From NCBI GenBank assembly GCA_035765895.1, contig DASTWL010000056.1, positions 1 to 46,587 on the forward strand: 46,587 bases of DNA, in the 5' to 3' direction. The DNA comes from Verrucomicrobiia bacterium. GTDB taxonomy: Bacteria; Verrucomicrobiota; Verrucomicrobiia; Limisphaerales; DSYF01. Every line of letters begins with the position of its first letter. The stretch's first letter is position 1. The notes under the pieces are model-generated. The model did no database searches. It saw only the letters and a program-made list of their open reading frames with translations, and was not told the DNA's origin. The translations under genes were made by a program, and so were the position numbers. Shown here in pieces: positions 37,371 to 45,381 of this stretch.

Positions 37371-38792
37371 ATGAAAGCATCCCAGTCTCCTTCGGTCATC
37401 ACCACGCCCATGCGGCGTCGTTCCTTTCTCAAAGGCGTGCTGGCCACCGGCGCGCTCTCGGTGGTGGCGCCCCGCGCCTTGCTGGCCGCCCCGGGTGAAA
37501 AGGTGAAACTCGCCTGCTGCGGCATCGGCAACCGCGGGGCCGACGTCGTCAAGGCGCTGCACGCCACGGGGCTCGCCGAAGTGGTGGCGCTGTGCGACAC
37601 GGACATGGGCGCGCCGCACACGCTCGGGGTGCTCAAGATGTTCCCGAATGTGCCGCGCTTCCAGGATTTCCGGCAGATGTTCGACAAGCTGGGCAAGGAC
37701 ATCGAGGCGGTCAGTGTCGCCGTGCCGGACTTCGCGCACTTCCCGATCGCGATGCTCGCGATGTCGCTCGGCAAGCACGTGTATTGCGAGAAGCCGATGG
37801 CGCACACGTTCCAGGAGGTGGAACTGATGATGCAGGCCGAGAAGAAATACAAGGTGGCCGCGCAGATGGGCAACCAGGGCCATTCGGAGGCGAATTACTT
37901 CCAGTTCAAGGCGTGGACCGAGGCGGGCATCATCAAGAACGTCACGAAGATCACGGCGTTCATGAACGGCGCGCGCCGCTGGCACGGCATGCATGTGGAC
38001 GGCTATCTTCCCGTCCAGCCCGTGCCAGCTTCGCTGGACTGGGACGTCTGGCTGAACCACGCGCCGTTTCATCCCTACAACAAGGGCTACGTCAACGGCG
38101 ACTGGCGTTCGTGGTATGAATTCGGCAACGGTGCGCTCGGCGACTGGGGCGCGCACATCTTCGACACGGCGCACCAGTTCCTGGATCTCGGATTGCCGGA
38201 GGAAATCGACGCCGTGAAACTCGACGGCTACAGCCCGCTTATTTTCCCGCAGGCCTCCACGCTGGCGTTCAAGTTCCCGGCGCGCAGTTCGATGCCGCCG
38301 CTGGAACTGACCTGGTATGACGGCGTCAAGAATCTGCCGCCGCTGCCGGCCGACTTCGGCGGCGCCGTGGTCGATCCGAATATTCCGCCGCCCACGGGCG
38401 GGAACGTCGGGCTGAAGTCCCTGCCGCCGGGCAAGGTGATTTACGGCGAAGGCCTGACCTTCAAGGGCGGCACGCACGGTTCCACGCTGCAGATTATTCC
38501 GGAGTCCAAGGCGAAGGAAATGGCGTCCAAGTTGCCGCCCGTGCCGAAGAGCCCGTCGAACCACTTCAAGAACTTCCTGCTCGCCTGCAAAGGTGAGGAA
38601 AAATGCCGGTCGTCGTTCGCCGTGGCCGGCCCGTTGAGCCAGGTGCTCGTGCTCGGTGTGCTGGCGCAGCGGATGAATACGAACCTCAAGTTCGACCGCG
38701 CGACGAAGCAGATTACGAACAACAAGACCGCGAACGCATTCCTGGTCGGTCCGCCGCCGCGCAAGGGCTGGGAGGAGTTCTACAAGCTCTAA
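37371..38792 (+). CDS. Tat-exported Gfo/Idh/MocA-family oxidoreductase
   Basis: 473 aa. The N-terminus carries a twin-arginine signal, MRRRSFLKGVLATGALSVVA at residues 14-33, so it should be exported folded with its cofactor. The Rossmann domain follows: KLACCGIGNRGADVVKALHA, VVALCDTDMGAPHT, AVSVAVPDFAHFPIAMLAM and HVYCEKPMAHTFQEVEL, with the catalytic Lys in EKP. The C-terminal alpha/beta domain contains GNQGHSEANYFQFKAW and WRSWYEFGNGALGDWGAHIF with catalytic-type His. These enzymes oxidise or reduce sugar hydroxyls with tightly bound NAD(P). Close packing with the DUF1080 gene suggests it forms the 3-keto group. Confidence 0.9.
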   Translation: MKASQSPSVITTPMRRRSFLKGVLATGALSVVAPRALLAAPGEKVKLACCGIGNRGADVVKALHATGLAEVVALCDTDMGAPHTLGVLKMFPNVPRFQDFRQMFDKLGKDIEAVSVAVPDFAHFPIAMLAMSLGKHVYCEKPMAHTFQEVELMMQAEKKYKVAAQMGNQGHSEANYFQFKAWTEAGIIKNVTKITAFMNGARRWHGMHVDGYLPVQPVPASLDWDVWLNHAPFHPYNKGYVNGDWRSWYEFGNGALGDWGAHIFDTAHQFLDLGLPEEIDAVKLDGYSPLIFPQASTLAFKFPARSSMPPLELTWYDGVKNLPPLPADFGGAVVDPNIPPPTGGNVGLKSLPPGKVIYGEGLTFKGGTHGSTLQIIPESKAKEMASKLPPVPKSPSNHFKNFLLACKGEEKCRSSFAVAGPLSQVLVLGVLAQRMNTNLKFDRATKQITNNKTANAFLVGPPPRKGWEEFYKL

Positions 38793-38824
38793 CGCGCCAC
38801 CAGGCTGCGGACTGCTTCACACTT

Positions 38825-39133
38825 GTGGAGATCCTTGCCGTCACCGTGGTGCTGCTGGTCGCCGGTGTGGCGCTGCTGGTTCTCTGGCTCGGGGTGAGCT
38901 GGGGGTGGTGGCCGTCGCCGCGATGGGCGACGGTCGTCCGCATTCGCGAGGGCAAAGTCGTGGTGGTTCTTGGACAATTGCGAGCCACTACGCGTGAAGA
39001 TGTTGCGGAAGTGCTTGCGTCGAGCGGCATCCGCAGGGGGTTCATTACGCTTTCCACAGCGGGCGAGGTGCGTTTTTTCCGAACCATTCCTCCGGGCTTG
39101 CACCAACGGCTGAGGAATGTGCTGTTGAATTGA
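38825..39133 (+). CDS. DUF3634-like small membrane protein, start uncertain
   Basis: About 102 aa from GTG 38825. One hydrophobic helix (EILAVTVVLLVAGVALLVLW) is followed by a soluble domain WATVVRIREGKVVVVLGQLR, REDVAEVLASSGIRRGFITL and RFFRTIPPGLHQRLRNVLLN, which matches DUF3634. No ATG is in frame; GTG 38825 or another GTG about seven codons later is likely. Directly upstream the frame reads CFTLVEILAVTVVLL, strikingly like a type IV prepilin N-terminus, but there is no basic leader with a start codon. Function unknown. It ends 45 bases from the convergent lactonase gene. Confidence 0.6.
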   Translation: MEILAVTVVLLVAGVALLVLWLGVSWGWWPSPRWATVVRIREGKVVVVLGQLRATTREDVAEVLASSGIRRGFITLSTAGEVRFFRTIPPGLHQRLRNVLLN

Positions 39134-39178
39134 GTGGTGTGGGAAACGCGCCACCGGACTGGCTGCCGCCGACGCCCG

Positions 39179-40087
39179 CTACTTCGCCGCGTTGGCGCCG
39201 GGATATTTCATCCGCATGGCGTAAAGCCCCTTGCTGGCCGTGATGAACAGCGTGCGATGGTCCTTCCCGCCGAAGCTGACGTTGGCGGTCCAGGCCTCCG
39301 GCACGTCAATGTGCTCGACTTGCCGGCCGTTTTTGTCGAACACGAACACGCCTTTGCCGGTGAGGAAGAGATTTCCCCCGGCGTCGAGCGTGATGCCGTC
39401 CGAACCCATGCTGCAAAAGAGCTTTTTGCCGGTCAATGAGCCGTCCGCCGCGATGTCATAGACGTAGGTCTTTCTGGCGCCAATGTCCGCGACGAAGAGC
39501 CGTTTGCCGTCGGGCGTGCCGATGATGCCGTTGGGCTGGGTGAGGTCGTCGGTCAGTTTGGCAAGCGTCTGGTGGTCGGGCGCCAGCCGGTAAACCTGCT
39601 GGCTCGGCTGCGGCGGTTGTTGGTGCTCCCACCACGGGCGCTGATAATACGGATCGGTGAAATACATTGCGCCGGACGGATGCACCCACACATCGTTCGG
39701 CCCGTTCAACAGTTGGCCGTCAAACTTCTGCGCCAGCACGGTGTGCGTGCCGTTGGTGGCGATGGACCAAAGCTCGTTCTTTTCATCTGCGCAGGCGATC
39801 AGGTTGCCTGCGGCATCGAAAAACATTCCGTTGGCCCGGCCCGCGGGTTGCAGAAACGTGGAGAGCTGGCCGTCCACGCTCCACTTCATGATGCGGTTGT
39901 TGGGCTGGTCGGTGAAAAAGACGTTGCCGGCCTGGTCGCACGTCGGCCCCTCGGTGAAGCTGAACTCGTGCGCGAGCGTCCGGAGCGTTGCGCCGGGCGC
40001 GAGGACGGGGGAGGGGGCGTTGGTTTCCGCAGCCGGTGCGCCGACCGACAGGGCCAATAGAACTGATGCGATTTGGATGAGCTTCAT
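39179..40087 (-). CDS. Exported SMP-30/gluconolactonase-family protein
   Basis: 302 aa from ATG 40087, with a signal peptide (MKLIQIASVLLALSVGAPAA). The beta-propeller has the usual metal-site blocks: SFTEGPTCDQAGNVFFTDQP with the Glu ligand, GRANGMFFDAAGNLIACADE, LNGPNDVWVHPSGAMYFTDP with Asn/Asp ligands, and IGTPDGKRLFVADIG, GSDGITLDAGGNLFLTG. Such enzymes open sugar lactones with Ca2+ or Zn2+. The gene starts one base after the argJ stop (TAATATG), so it is translated from the arginine operon although the export signal and family suggest sugar metabolism. It faces the DUF1080/Gfo cluster. Confidence 0.88.
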   Translation of the reverse strand: MKLIQIASVLLALSVGAPAAETNAPSPVLAPGATLRTLAHEFSFTEGPTCDQAGNVFFTDQPNNRIMKWSVDGQLSTFLQPAGRANGMFFDAAGNLIACADEKNELWSIATNGTHTVLAQKFDGQLLNGPNDVWVHPSGAMYFTDPYYQRPWWEHQQPPQPSQQVYRLAPDHQTLAKLTDDLTQPNGIIGTPDGKRLFVADIGARKTYVYDIAADGSLTGKKLFCSMGSDGITLDAGGNLFLTGKGVFVFDKNGRQVEHIDVPEAWTANVSFGGKDHRTLFITASKGLYAMRMKYPGANAAK

Positions 40088-40088
40088 A

Positions 40089-41420
40089 TTAACCTCCCAG
40101 CGACGTCGGATCACTGACGTCGCCCTTGTTGAAATCCACATATTCCTCGGTCAAGTCGCTCGCATACATGAGGGCGCCGGCCTGGCCGAGATTCAGGCGG
40201 ATGTGCAGATCAAATTCCTTCGCGGCCGCGGCGGCGCAGAGTTGCTTGAAAGTCGCCTTCGTCGGCTGGCCGCGCTTGAGGCTCCAGAGAATCTTCCGGC
40301 TGCCGGGCTTACTGTAACCGATGTCCACCTTGTCCTCGACCACCGTCGCGGCGCTGTAACCGATGGCGTCAATGATGCGGCCCCAGTTCGGGTCGCCGCC
40401 GAACCAGCTCGTCTTCACCAGCGCGCTGTTCGCCACGGCGCGCGCGGCGGCATCGGCATCGGCAAAACTCCTGGCACCTTCAACGCGGACTGTCACGAAA
40501 CGTGTCACCCCTTCGCCATCGCGGACAATCATTTTCGCGAGTTCGAGGCAGACGTAATTCAGGGCGGCTTGGAACTTCTTCAATTCTGTGCTCCGCGCTC
40601 CGAGTTTCGCATTTTCCGCGAGTCCATTGGCCAGCACGAGCACGGTGTCGTTCGTGCTCATGTCGCCGTCCACGGTGATGCGGTTGAAGCTATGGGCCAC
40701 GGCCTCCTGCAAACCGGCCTGGAGCGCCCTGGCCTCGATGGCGGCGTCCGTGGTGATGAAGCAGAGCATGGTGGCGTGGAGCCCTTGCGGCACCGCGGCC
40801 GGGCGCGCGCCGGTGGCGCTCATGCCGGGTTGAATCATGCCAGCGCCCTTGCAGATGCCGCCGATGCGGACGGTTTTGCCGCCGAGCTTGAATTCCACAG
40901 CGACCTGCTTCGGCTGTGTGTCGCTGGTCATGATGGCCTCGGCCGCTTCGCCGGCACATTGCACGTCGTTGCCGAGCAACTGTGCGGCGGCTTTGATGCC
41001 GGACCGGACGTTGTCCATCGGCATCGTGACGCCGATGCGGCCGGTCGAGCCGATGAGGACTTGTGCCGGTTCCACGTGCAGCAATTGGGCGGCGAATGCG
41101 GTCATCGCCTTGGCGTCGGCCAGGCCTTGGCGGCCGGTGCAGGCGTTGGCATTGCCCGAGTTGACGACGATGGCCTGTGCCTTGCCACGCTTCACGCGCT
41201 CCACACAGACCTTAACGGGCGCCGCGCAAATCTGGTTCGTCGTGAACATGCCGGCGACGGTGGCCGGCACTTCGGAGACGATGAGGGCAAGGTCGCGTTT
41301 TTTGCCCTTGTTCGAGCCTTTGCCCGTCCCCAGGCGTTTGATGTCGCAAAAGACGCCGCTGGCGAGAAAGCCCTTCGGGGCGACGATGGAACCAGCAACC
41401 GTTTTCAGATTCTTGCTCAT
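40089..41420 (-). CDS. argJ: Bifunctional ornithine acetyltransferase / N-acetylglutamate synthase
   Basis: 443 aa from ATG 41420. It moves the acetyl group from N-acetylornithine to glutamate, which recycles acetyl in arginine synthesis. The protein cleaves itself between Ala and Thr; here the site is GLHATMLCFITTDA, with the Thr becoming the new N-terminus of the beta chain. Other marks are NAxACTG-like VVNSGNANACTGRQGLADAK, LIGSTGRIGVTMPM, ICKGAGMIQPGMSATGARPA, DGDMSTNDTVLVLANG, KTSWFGGDPNWGRIIDAIGY and the C-terminal YSSDLTEEYV-like ASDLTEEYVDFN. Presence of argJ means the cyclic pathway. ATG 41420 is preferred to a start 8 codons upstream. Confidence 0.96.
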   Translation of the reverse strand: MSKNLKTVAGSIVAPKGFLASGVFCDIKRLGTGKGSNKGKKRDLALIVSEVPATVAGMFTTNQICAAPVKVCVERVKRGKAQAIVVNSGNANACTGRQGLADAKAMTAFAAQLLHVEPAQVLIGSTGRIGVTMPMDNVRSGIKAAAQLLGNDVQCAGEAAEAIMTSDTQPKQVAVEFKLGGKTVRIGGICKGAGMIQPGMSATGARPAAVPQGLHATMLCFITTDAAIEARALQAGLQEAVAHSFNRITVDGDMSTNDTVLVLANGLAENAKLGARSTELKKFQAALNYVCLELAKMIVRDGEGVTRFVTVRVEGARSFADADAAARAVANSALVKTSWFGGDPNWGRIIDAIGYSAATVVEDKVDIGYSKPGSRKILWSLKRGQPTKATFKQLCAAAAAKEFDLHIRLNLGQAGALMYASDLTEEYVDFNKGDVSDPTSLGG

Positions 41421-41440
41421 GTGCGATGTGTTAGGAACGG

Positions 41441-42043
41441 TCAAAGTGCGTCTTTGTCAATCCACTTGTGCAGTCGCGGGGCGCGATGGCCGGCCATGCG
41501 TTGCAAGAGGGCGGCCGGATCGGTCTCCACCACGATCAATTCCCGGTGGGCGGCGCGCACGAACCGTTCCTCGACGGCGTGATCCAGCAGGCGCAGCACG
41601 GGATCGTAGAAGCCGTCCACGTTCAACAACGCGCAGGGCTTGGTGTGCAGGCCCAATTGCGTCCAGGTGAGCACTTCGAAAAATTCCTCGTAGGTGCCGA
41701 TGCCGCCGGGCAGGGCGATGAATCCATCGGCCAGGTCGGCCATCATCGCCTTGCGCTCGTGCATGGTTTTGACCACGCGCAAATCCTGAATGGTCCGGTG
41801 GCCGAGTTCCCGTGCCATCAGCGCCTCGGGAATGACGCCGATGACGCGTCCGTCCGCCGCGAGCACGGCGTCGGCGACGACGCCCATCAGGCCGACGTTG
41901 CCGCCGCCATAGACGAGTTCGATGCCGCACCGGCCGAGTTCGCGCCCGAGCGCCTGGGCGGCTTGCACGTAGGTATCGCGCGCACCTTTGCTCGAGCCGC
42001 AAAACACACAGAGGCGACGAAAAGGAGCCGGCGAAGCGTTCAT
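41441..42043 (-). CDS. LOG-family (TIGR00730) protein, cytokinin-type phosphoribohydrolase
   Basis: 200 aa. The lysine-decarboxylase-like Rossmann fold is marked by LCVFCGSSKGARDTY, LGRELGRCGIELVYGGGNVG, LMGVVADAVLAADGRVIGVI and the two signature blocks MHERKAMMADLADGFIALPG and GGIGTYEEFFEVLTW (PGGxGTxxE). LOG proteins cleave nucleoside 5'-monophosphates to free base and ribose phosphate; the catalytic Arg and Glu of the two blocks are kept. The ATG at 42043 lies one base after the previous stop. Its place between argC and argJ has no obvious biochemical reason. Confidence 0.92.
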   Translation of the reverse strand: MNASPAPFRRLCVFCGSSKGARDTYVQAAQALGRELGRCGIELVYGGGNVGLMGVVADAVLAADGRVIGVIPEALMARELGHRTIQDLRVVKTMHERKAMMADLADGFIALPGGIGTYEEFFEVLTWTQLGLHTKPCALLNVDGFYDPVLRLLDHAVEERFVRAAHRELIVVETDPAALLQRMAGHRAPRLHKWIDKDAL

Positions 42044-42044
42044 G

Positions 42045-42602
42045 TCAGGCCGGGGAGTTTGTGGTTCGCAGCAGGCCCAACGCCTGAACGAACTGACGTT
42101 GCAAGGCGGGATCGGATGACACGCGTTGAAAATGGGGCACGGTGTAGAGCAGGGGCGCCTCGCGTTCGGCAAAACCATTTTCCCGGAACGCCGCCAGGTT
42201 CGCCGACGTTGGCGCATACACGAAGAAGATGCCGTGTTCCTCCAGCGTCAGGTAATGTTCGTGCGCGGGATCCTTGATGGTGAGCTGATGGGCGCCGTCG
42301 GAAAAGACGAAAAACTCGTTCGCCCGCACGGCTGCGATAAATGCCTCCCGCCGCTTCATGCCTTGGTAACGCGTCCACAGTGGTTCGCCATCCTCGGCCT
42401 GGCCGGCGGCCACCTTGAGCAGGATTTCCAGCGGATCGGGCAATTGATCAATGAGGGCGAAGAACGCGCGCTGGATTTGCGCGGCGTCCCCGCTCCAGGC
42501 CACGAGGCGGGTCAGCGTTTCAAATTGCTGGAGAAAGCAGAACGGCGGCTCGTGGTAATCGGGCGCCCACGCTTTGATGCCGCTGCCGGTGGGTTCTTGC
42601 AT
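42045..42602 (-). CDS. Uncharacterised 185-aa protein in the arginine operon
   Basis: 185 aa, soluble, no family recognised. It starts MQEPTGSGIKAWAPDYHEPP and has a helical first half (FCFLQQFETLTRLVAWSGDA, FFALIDQLPDPLEILLKVAA) and an alpha/beta second half: MKRREAFIAAVRANEFFVFS, HQLTIKDPAHEHYLTLEEHG and IFFVYAPTSANLAAFRENG, ending AQRQ-like ALQRQFVQALGLLRT. There are no Cys clusters and no membrane segments. It lies 3 bases after argC and 1 base before the LOG gene, so expression is coupled to arginine synthesis. Codon use matches the neighbours, so it looks native and intact. Confidence 0.6.
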   Translation of the reverse strand: MQEPTGSGIKAWAPDYHEPPFCFLQQFETLTRLVAWSGDAAQIQRAFFALIDQLPDPLEILLKVAAGQAEDGEPLWTRYQGMKRREAFIAAVRANEFFVFSDGAHQLTIKDPAHEHYLTLEEHGIFFVYAPTSANLAAFRENGFAEREAPLLYTVPHFQRVSSDPALQRQFVQALGLLRTTNSPA

Positions 42603-42605
42603 TGG

Positions 42606-43673
42606 TCAGATCAGCCCCGCCGTCTCGGGAAAGCCGCAGGCGATGTTCATGCTCTGCACCGCCTGTCCGCTCGCGCCCTTGGTCACATTGTCCTCGGCGC
42701 TCATGACGATGAGCCGGCCGGTGCGCGGATCCAGCCGCCACGCGATTTCGATGACGTTCGTGCCCACAATGTTCTTGGTGTCCGGCAGCGCCTTGCCTTC
42801 CAGCAGCCGGACGAAGGGTTCACTGGCGTAGGCTGCTTGATAGCATTCCGCGATTTGCCGGCCGAGCGCGGCGGCTTCCTCGGCGGTGGCGAAATGGTTT
42901 GCGGGCGCGAGATACAGCGTGGTCAGAATGCCGCGGTTGACGGGAATGAGGTGCGGCGTGAATTGAATCGTCACCCCGGTCCCGGCCGCGAACCCGAGCT
43001 GCTCCTCGATTTCCGACAGGTGCCGGTGCTTCGGCACGCCGTAAGGGCGCATGCTCTCGTTGCATTCGCAGAAGAGGTAATCGAGTTCCGCCTTGCGCCC
43101 GGCGCCGCTCACGCCGCTCAGGGAATCGGCAATGATGCCCTGCCGTTTGATCAGCCTCGCCCGCAGCAGCGGAAGGGTCGGCAGCAGAACGCTCGTCGGG
43201 TAACAGCCCGGCGAGGCGATGAGCTGGGCGTCTCTGATCTGCGTCCGATAAACCTCCGGCAAGCCGTAAACGGCCCTGGCGAGCAACTCGGGTGCGGGAT
43301 GTTCGTGGGCGTAGAACTCCCGGTAAATCTCCGCGCTGCGCAGCCGGAAGTCGGCGCTCAAGTCAATCACGCGGCAACCGAAGTTCAACAGCGGCACCGC
43401 ATATTCCGCGGCCACGCCGTGGGGCAGGGCGAGAAATACGACCTCGGCCTGCTTGGCCAGCAGCGCCGCGTTGGGCTCGGTGAAACGCAGCGTCTTGGCG
43501 AGCGGACGACCGGCAAATTTGGGGAAAACCTGGGCCAGCGTCTGGCCGGCGTTGGAGCGCGAGGTGACGGCGGTGAGTTCGACGTGCGGATGGCCCAGCA
43601 GCAGCCGGACGAGTTCTTCGCCGGAATACCCCGAGGCTCCGACGATGGCGACTCTGACGTTTTTCATGCTCAT
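42606..43673 (-). CDS. argC: N-acetyl-gamma-glutamyl-phosphate reductase
   Basis: 355 aa. It reduces N-acetylglutamyl phosphate to the semialdehyde, the third step of arginine synthesis. Visible: NADP loop VAIVGASGYSGEELVRLLLG, HPHVELTAVTSRSNAGQ, FLALPHGVAAEYA, RVIDLSADFRLR, the catalytic Cys in AQLIASPGCYPTSVLLP, and the His-containing FTPHLIPVNRGILTTLYL. Start: ATG 43673, or the second ATG two codons later (43667). It is the first gene of the argC-unknown-LOG-argJ-lactonase operon, 62 bases downstream of the rpsI terminator. Confidence 0.96.
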   Translation of the reverse strand: MSMKNVRVAIVGASGYSGEELVRLLLGHPHVELTAVTSRSNAGQTLAQVFPKFAGRPLAKTLRFTEPNAALLAKQAEVVFLALPHGVAAEYAVPLLNFGCRVIDLSADFRLRSAEIYREFYAHEHPAPELLARAVYGLPEVYRTQIRDAQLIASPGCYPTSVLLPTLPLLRARLIKRQGIIADSLSGVSGAGRKAELDYLFCECNESMRPYGVPKHRHLSEIEEQLGFAAGTGVTIQFTPHLIPVNRGILTTLYLAPANHFATAEEAAALGRQIAECYQAAYASEPFVRLLEGKALPDTKNIVGTNVIEIAWRLDPRTGRLIVMSAEDNVTKGASGQAVQSMNIACGFPETAGLI

Positions 43674-43734
43674 ATTCGAGTGCGGTCAGCAAAGCAGGAA
43701 TCTGCCAACTGAAAAGAAAATTGAACCGCGTGAT

Positions 43735-43769
43735 AAAAAACAAAAAACCCCGCCGTGGCCGGCGGGGTT
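43735..43769 (-). terminator. Strong Rho-independent terminator of rplM-rpsI
   Basis: On the minus strand AACCCCGCCG (43769-43760) pairs with CGGCGGGGTT (43755-43746) around a four-base loop, followed by TTTTGTTTTTT-type runs to 43735. It begins 18 bases after the rpsI stop and separates this operon from argC. Confidence 0.92.
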
Positions 43770-43787
43770 GGCAAATCGGTTGGCAGT

Positions 43788-44183
43788 TTAGCGTTTGCTG
43801 AACTGGAAGCGCTTGCGGGCGCCGGGCTGGCCGTATTTCTTGCGCTCCTTCATGCGCGAGTCGCGCGTGAGGAAGCCTTCGGCCTTCAGGGCGGGACGCA
43901 GGTTGGCGTCCACCTTGAGCAGGGCGCGGGCGCAGCCGAGCCGGACGGCGCCAGCCTGGCTGATCGGGCCGCCACCCTTCACGAGCACGAGCATGTCGAA
44001 CTTGTCCGCGTTGCCGGTGAGGGTGAGGGGTTGGGTGGCCGTGACCCGCTGGGCTTCCATCGGGAAGTAGGTGTCGAAGGCGCGCTTGTTGACGATGATC
44101 TTGCCCGAGCCGGGCGTGAGCTTGACGCGGGCGACCGAGGTCTTGCGACGGCCCGTGCCCCAAATTTGATTCTTTTCAGCCAT
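43788..44183 (-). CDS. rpsI: 30S ribosomal protein S9
   Basis: 131 aa. S9 binds 16S rRNA at the decoding/head region, with its C-terminal tail reaching the P site. The tail ends [11 protein letters not shown], the universal basic finish. Other blocks are [45 protein letters not shown] and [20 protein letters not shown]. All are standard. It follows rplM by 20 bases and is followed by a clear terminator, as in most bacteria. Confidence 0.97.
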   Translation of the reverse strand: MAEKNQIWGTGRRKTSVARVKLTPGSGKIIVNKRAFDTYFPMEAQRVTATQPLTLTGNADKFDMLVLVKGGGPISQAGAVRLGCARALLKVDANLRPALKAEGFLTRDSRMKERKKYGQPGARKRFQFSKR

Positions 44184-44203
44184 GGTTCTTCGCGGGGGTT
44201 AAA

Positions 44204-44638
44204 TTATTTGCCGGCCTTGATCGTGTCGGGCTTCTGGGCCGCGTGCGGGTGGTTTGGCCCGGCATACACCTTCAGCTTGGTGAGCAACTGGCGGCCAAGG
44301 CGGTTCTTCGGGATCATGCCCTTGACCGCGTGCTCGATGAGCCGCTCGGGATGCTTCTCGCGGACCAGGGTGACGGTGCGATATTTTTCGCCGCCTTTCC
44401 AGCCGGAGTAGCTCATGTATTCCTTGGCCGTCTCCTTGTTGCCGGTGAGTTTCACCTTTTCGGCGTTGATGACGACCACGAAGTCGCCCGCGTCGAGATG
44501 GGGGGTGAAGGTGGGTTTGTCCTTGCCGCGCAAGACGTCGGCGATTTGCACCGCCAGCCGGCCCAAAACGGCCCCGTCAGCATCAATCACATGCCACTTG
44601 CGCGCATCCAAATTATCTTTGGGCAAATACGTTTTCAT
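44204..44638 (-). CDS. rplM: 50S ribosomal protein L13
   Basis: 144 aa, normal length. L13 is an early-assembly protein of the large subunit. Visible: [75 protein letters not shown] and [18 protein letters not shown] 44638 gives the usual N-terminus ([15 protein letters not shown]). It is the first gene of the rplM-rpsI operon and is divergent from lspA. Confidence 0.97.
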   Translation of the reverse strand: MKTYLPKDNLDARKWHVIDADGAVLGRLAVQIADVLRGKDKPTFTPHLDAGDFVVVINAEKVKLTGNKETAKEYMSYSGWKGGEKYRTVTLVREKHPERLIEHAVKGMIPKNRLGRQLLTKLKVYAGPNHPHAAQKPDTIKAGK

Positions 44639-44654
44639 GTCACAAAGGGCGGCA

Positions 44655-44682
44655 AAGCTACCAAAGGAAACCTCCAAGTCAA
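44655..44682 (-). promoter_or_regulatory. Possible promoter of rplM-rpsI
   Basis: Minus strand TTGACT (44682-44677), 16-base spacer, TAGCTT (44660-44655). It would leave only about 10 bases of leader before the L13 start codon, and no strong ribosome-binding site is visible. Other start points in the 111-base gap are possible. Confidence 0.3.
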
Positions 44683-44749
44683 CAAGCCAGTTGTTGCAAA
44701 AGGGTTGTGTTTTGGTTTCGGGCTGATTAAACAGGCGCCCGGTCGGCTC

Positions 44750-45289
44750 ATGGATTTTCTCAAAAACCTGCTCCGCACGCCCAATCGCCGCATCGCGGCC
44801 ATTGGTCTGGTGGTTTTTGGGCTGGACCAGCTTACCAAGGCGCTCGTGCTCGCGTCGCTGCCACGGGGCCAGGAGCGCGTGGTCATCGAGGGCTTCTTCA
44901 AATTCGTGCACTGGGGCAACACGGGCGCGGCGTGGAGCATGTTTCGGGGCAACAACGCCACGCTTGCGGCGATCGCTTTGCTGGCGCTGGTCGTGTTGTA
45001 TTTCACACGGCACCATTTTGAATCCAAAACGCTCACGGGCCAGATTGCGTTTGGGCTGATCTTCGGCGGCATTCTCGGCAATCTGACCGACCGGCTGCTG
45101 CCGGGCCGGCACGAGGTGATCGACTTTCTTTACTTCTTCATTCAGCGCGCGGACGGACGTGAACTCGGGTTTCCGGCGTTCAACGTTGCAGACAGCGGCA
45201 TCTGCATTGGCGTCACCCTGGTCTTTTGGGTGACTTGGCGGAGCGAGAAGTCAAAGCCTGCAAAAGCGGGTGAAACGTTGAATGGTTAA
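44750..45289 (+). CDS. lspA: Lipoprotein signal peptidase (signal peptidase II)
   Basis: 179 aa with four membrane helices. It cleaves signal peptides ahead of the lipid-modified Cys of lipoproteins. The two catalytic Asp blocks are seen: [20 protein letters not shown] (N-x-x-D-R) and [19 protein letters not shown] (F-N-x-A-D-x-x-I). Helix 1 reads [20 protein letters not shown], with the D-Q-x-T-K motif, and NTGAAWSMF is the third signature. ATG 44750 gives the expected start; the frame is open further upstream into the rplM antisense. The DUF192 lipoprotein in this window is one likely substrate. Confidence 0.95.
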   Translation: MDFLKNLLRTPNRRIAAIGLVVFGLDQLTKALVLASLPRGQERVVIEGFFKFVHWGNTGAAWSMFRGNNATLAAIALLALVVLYFTRHHFESKTLTGQIAFGLIFGGILGNLTDRLLPGRHEVIDFLYFFIQRADGRELGFPAFNVADSGICIGVTLVFWVTWRSEKSKPAKAGETLNG

Positions 45290-45381
45290 AAGAGTTAAAT
45301 GGGTAATTGGGAAACGGTGGCCTGTCCGTGGTTTCATGACTGGTTGGCTCTTGCACTGATTAAACTCCCTCTTCCGTCTCC

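Noticed and set aside
38603-38824. An upstream extension of the DUF3634-like frame into the oxidoreductase gene
   Set aside because: That part lies within the well-defined oxidoreductase C-terminus and reads as Arg/Gly/Ala-rich shadow sequence.
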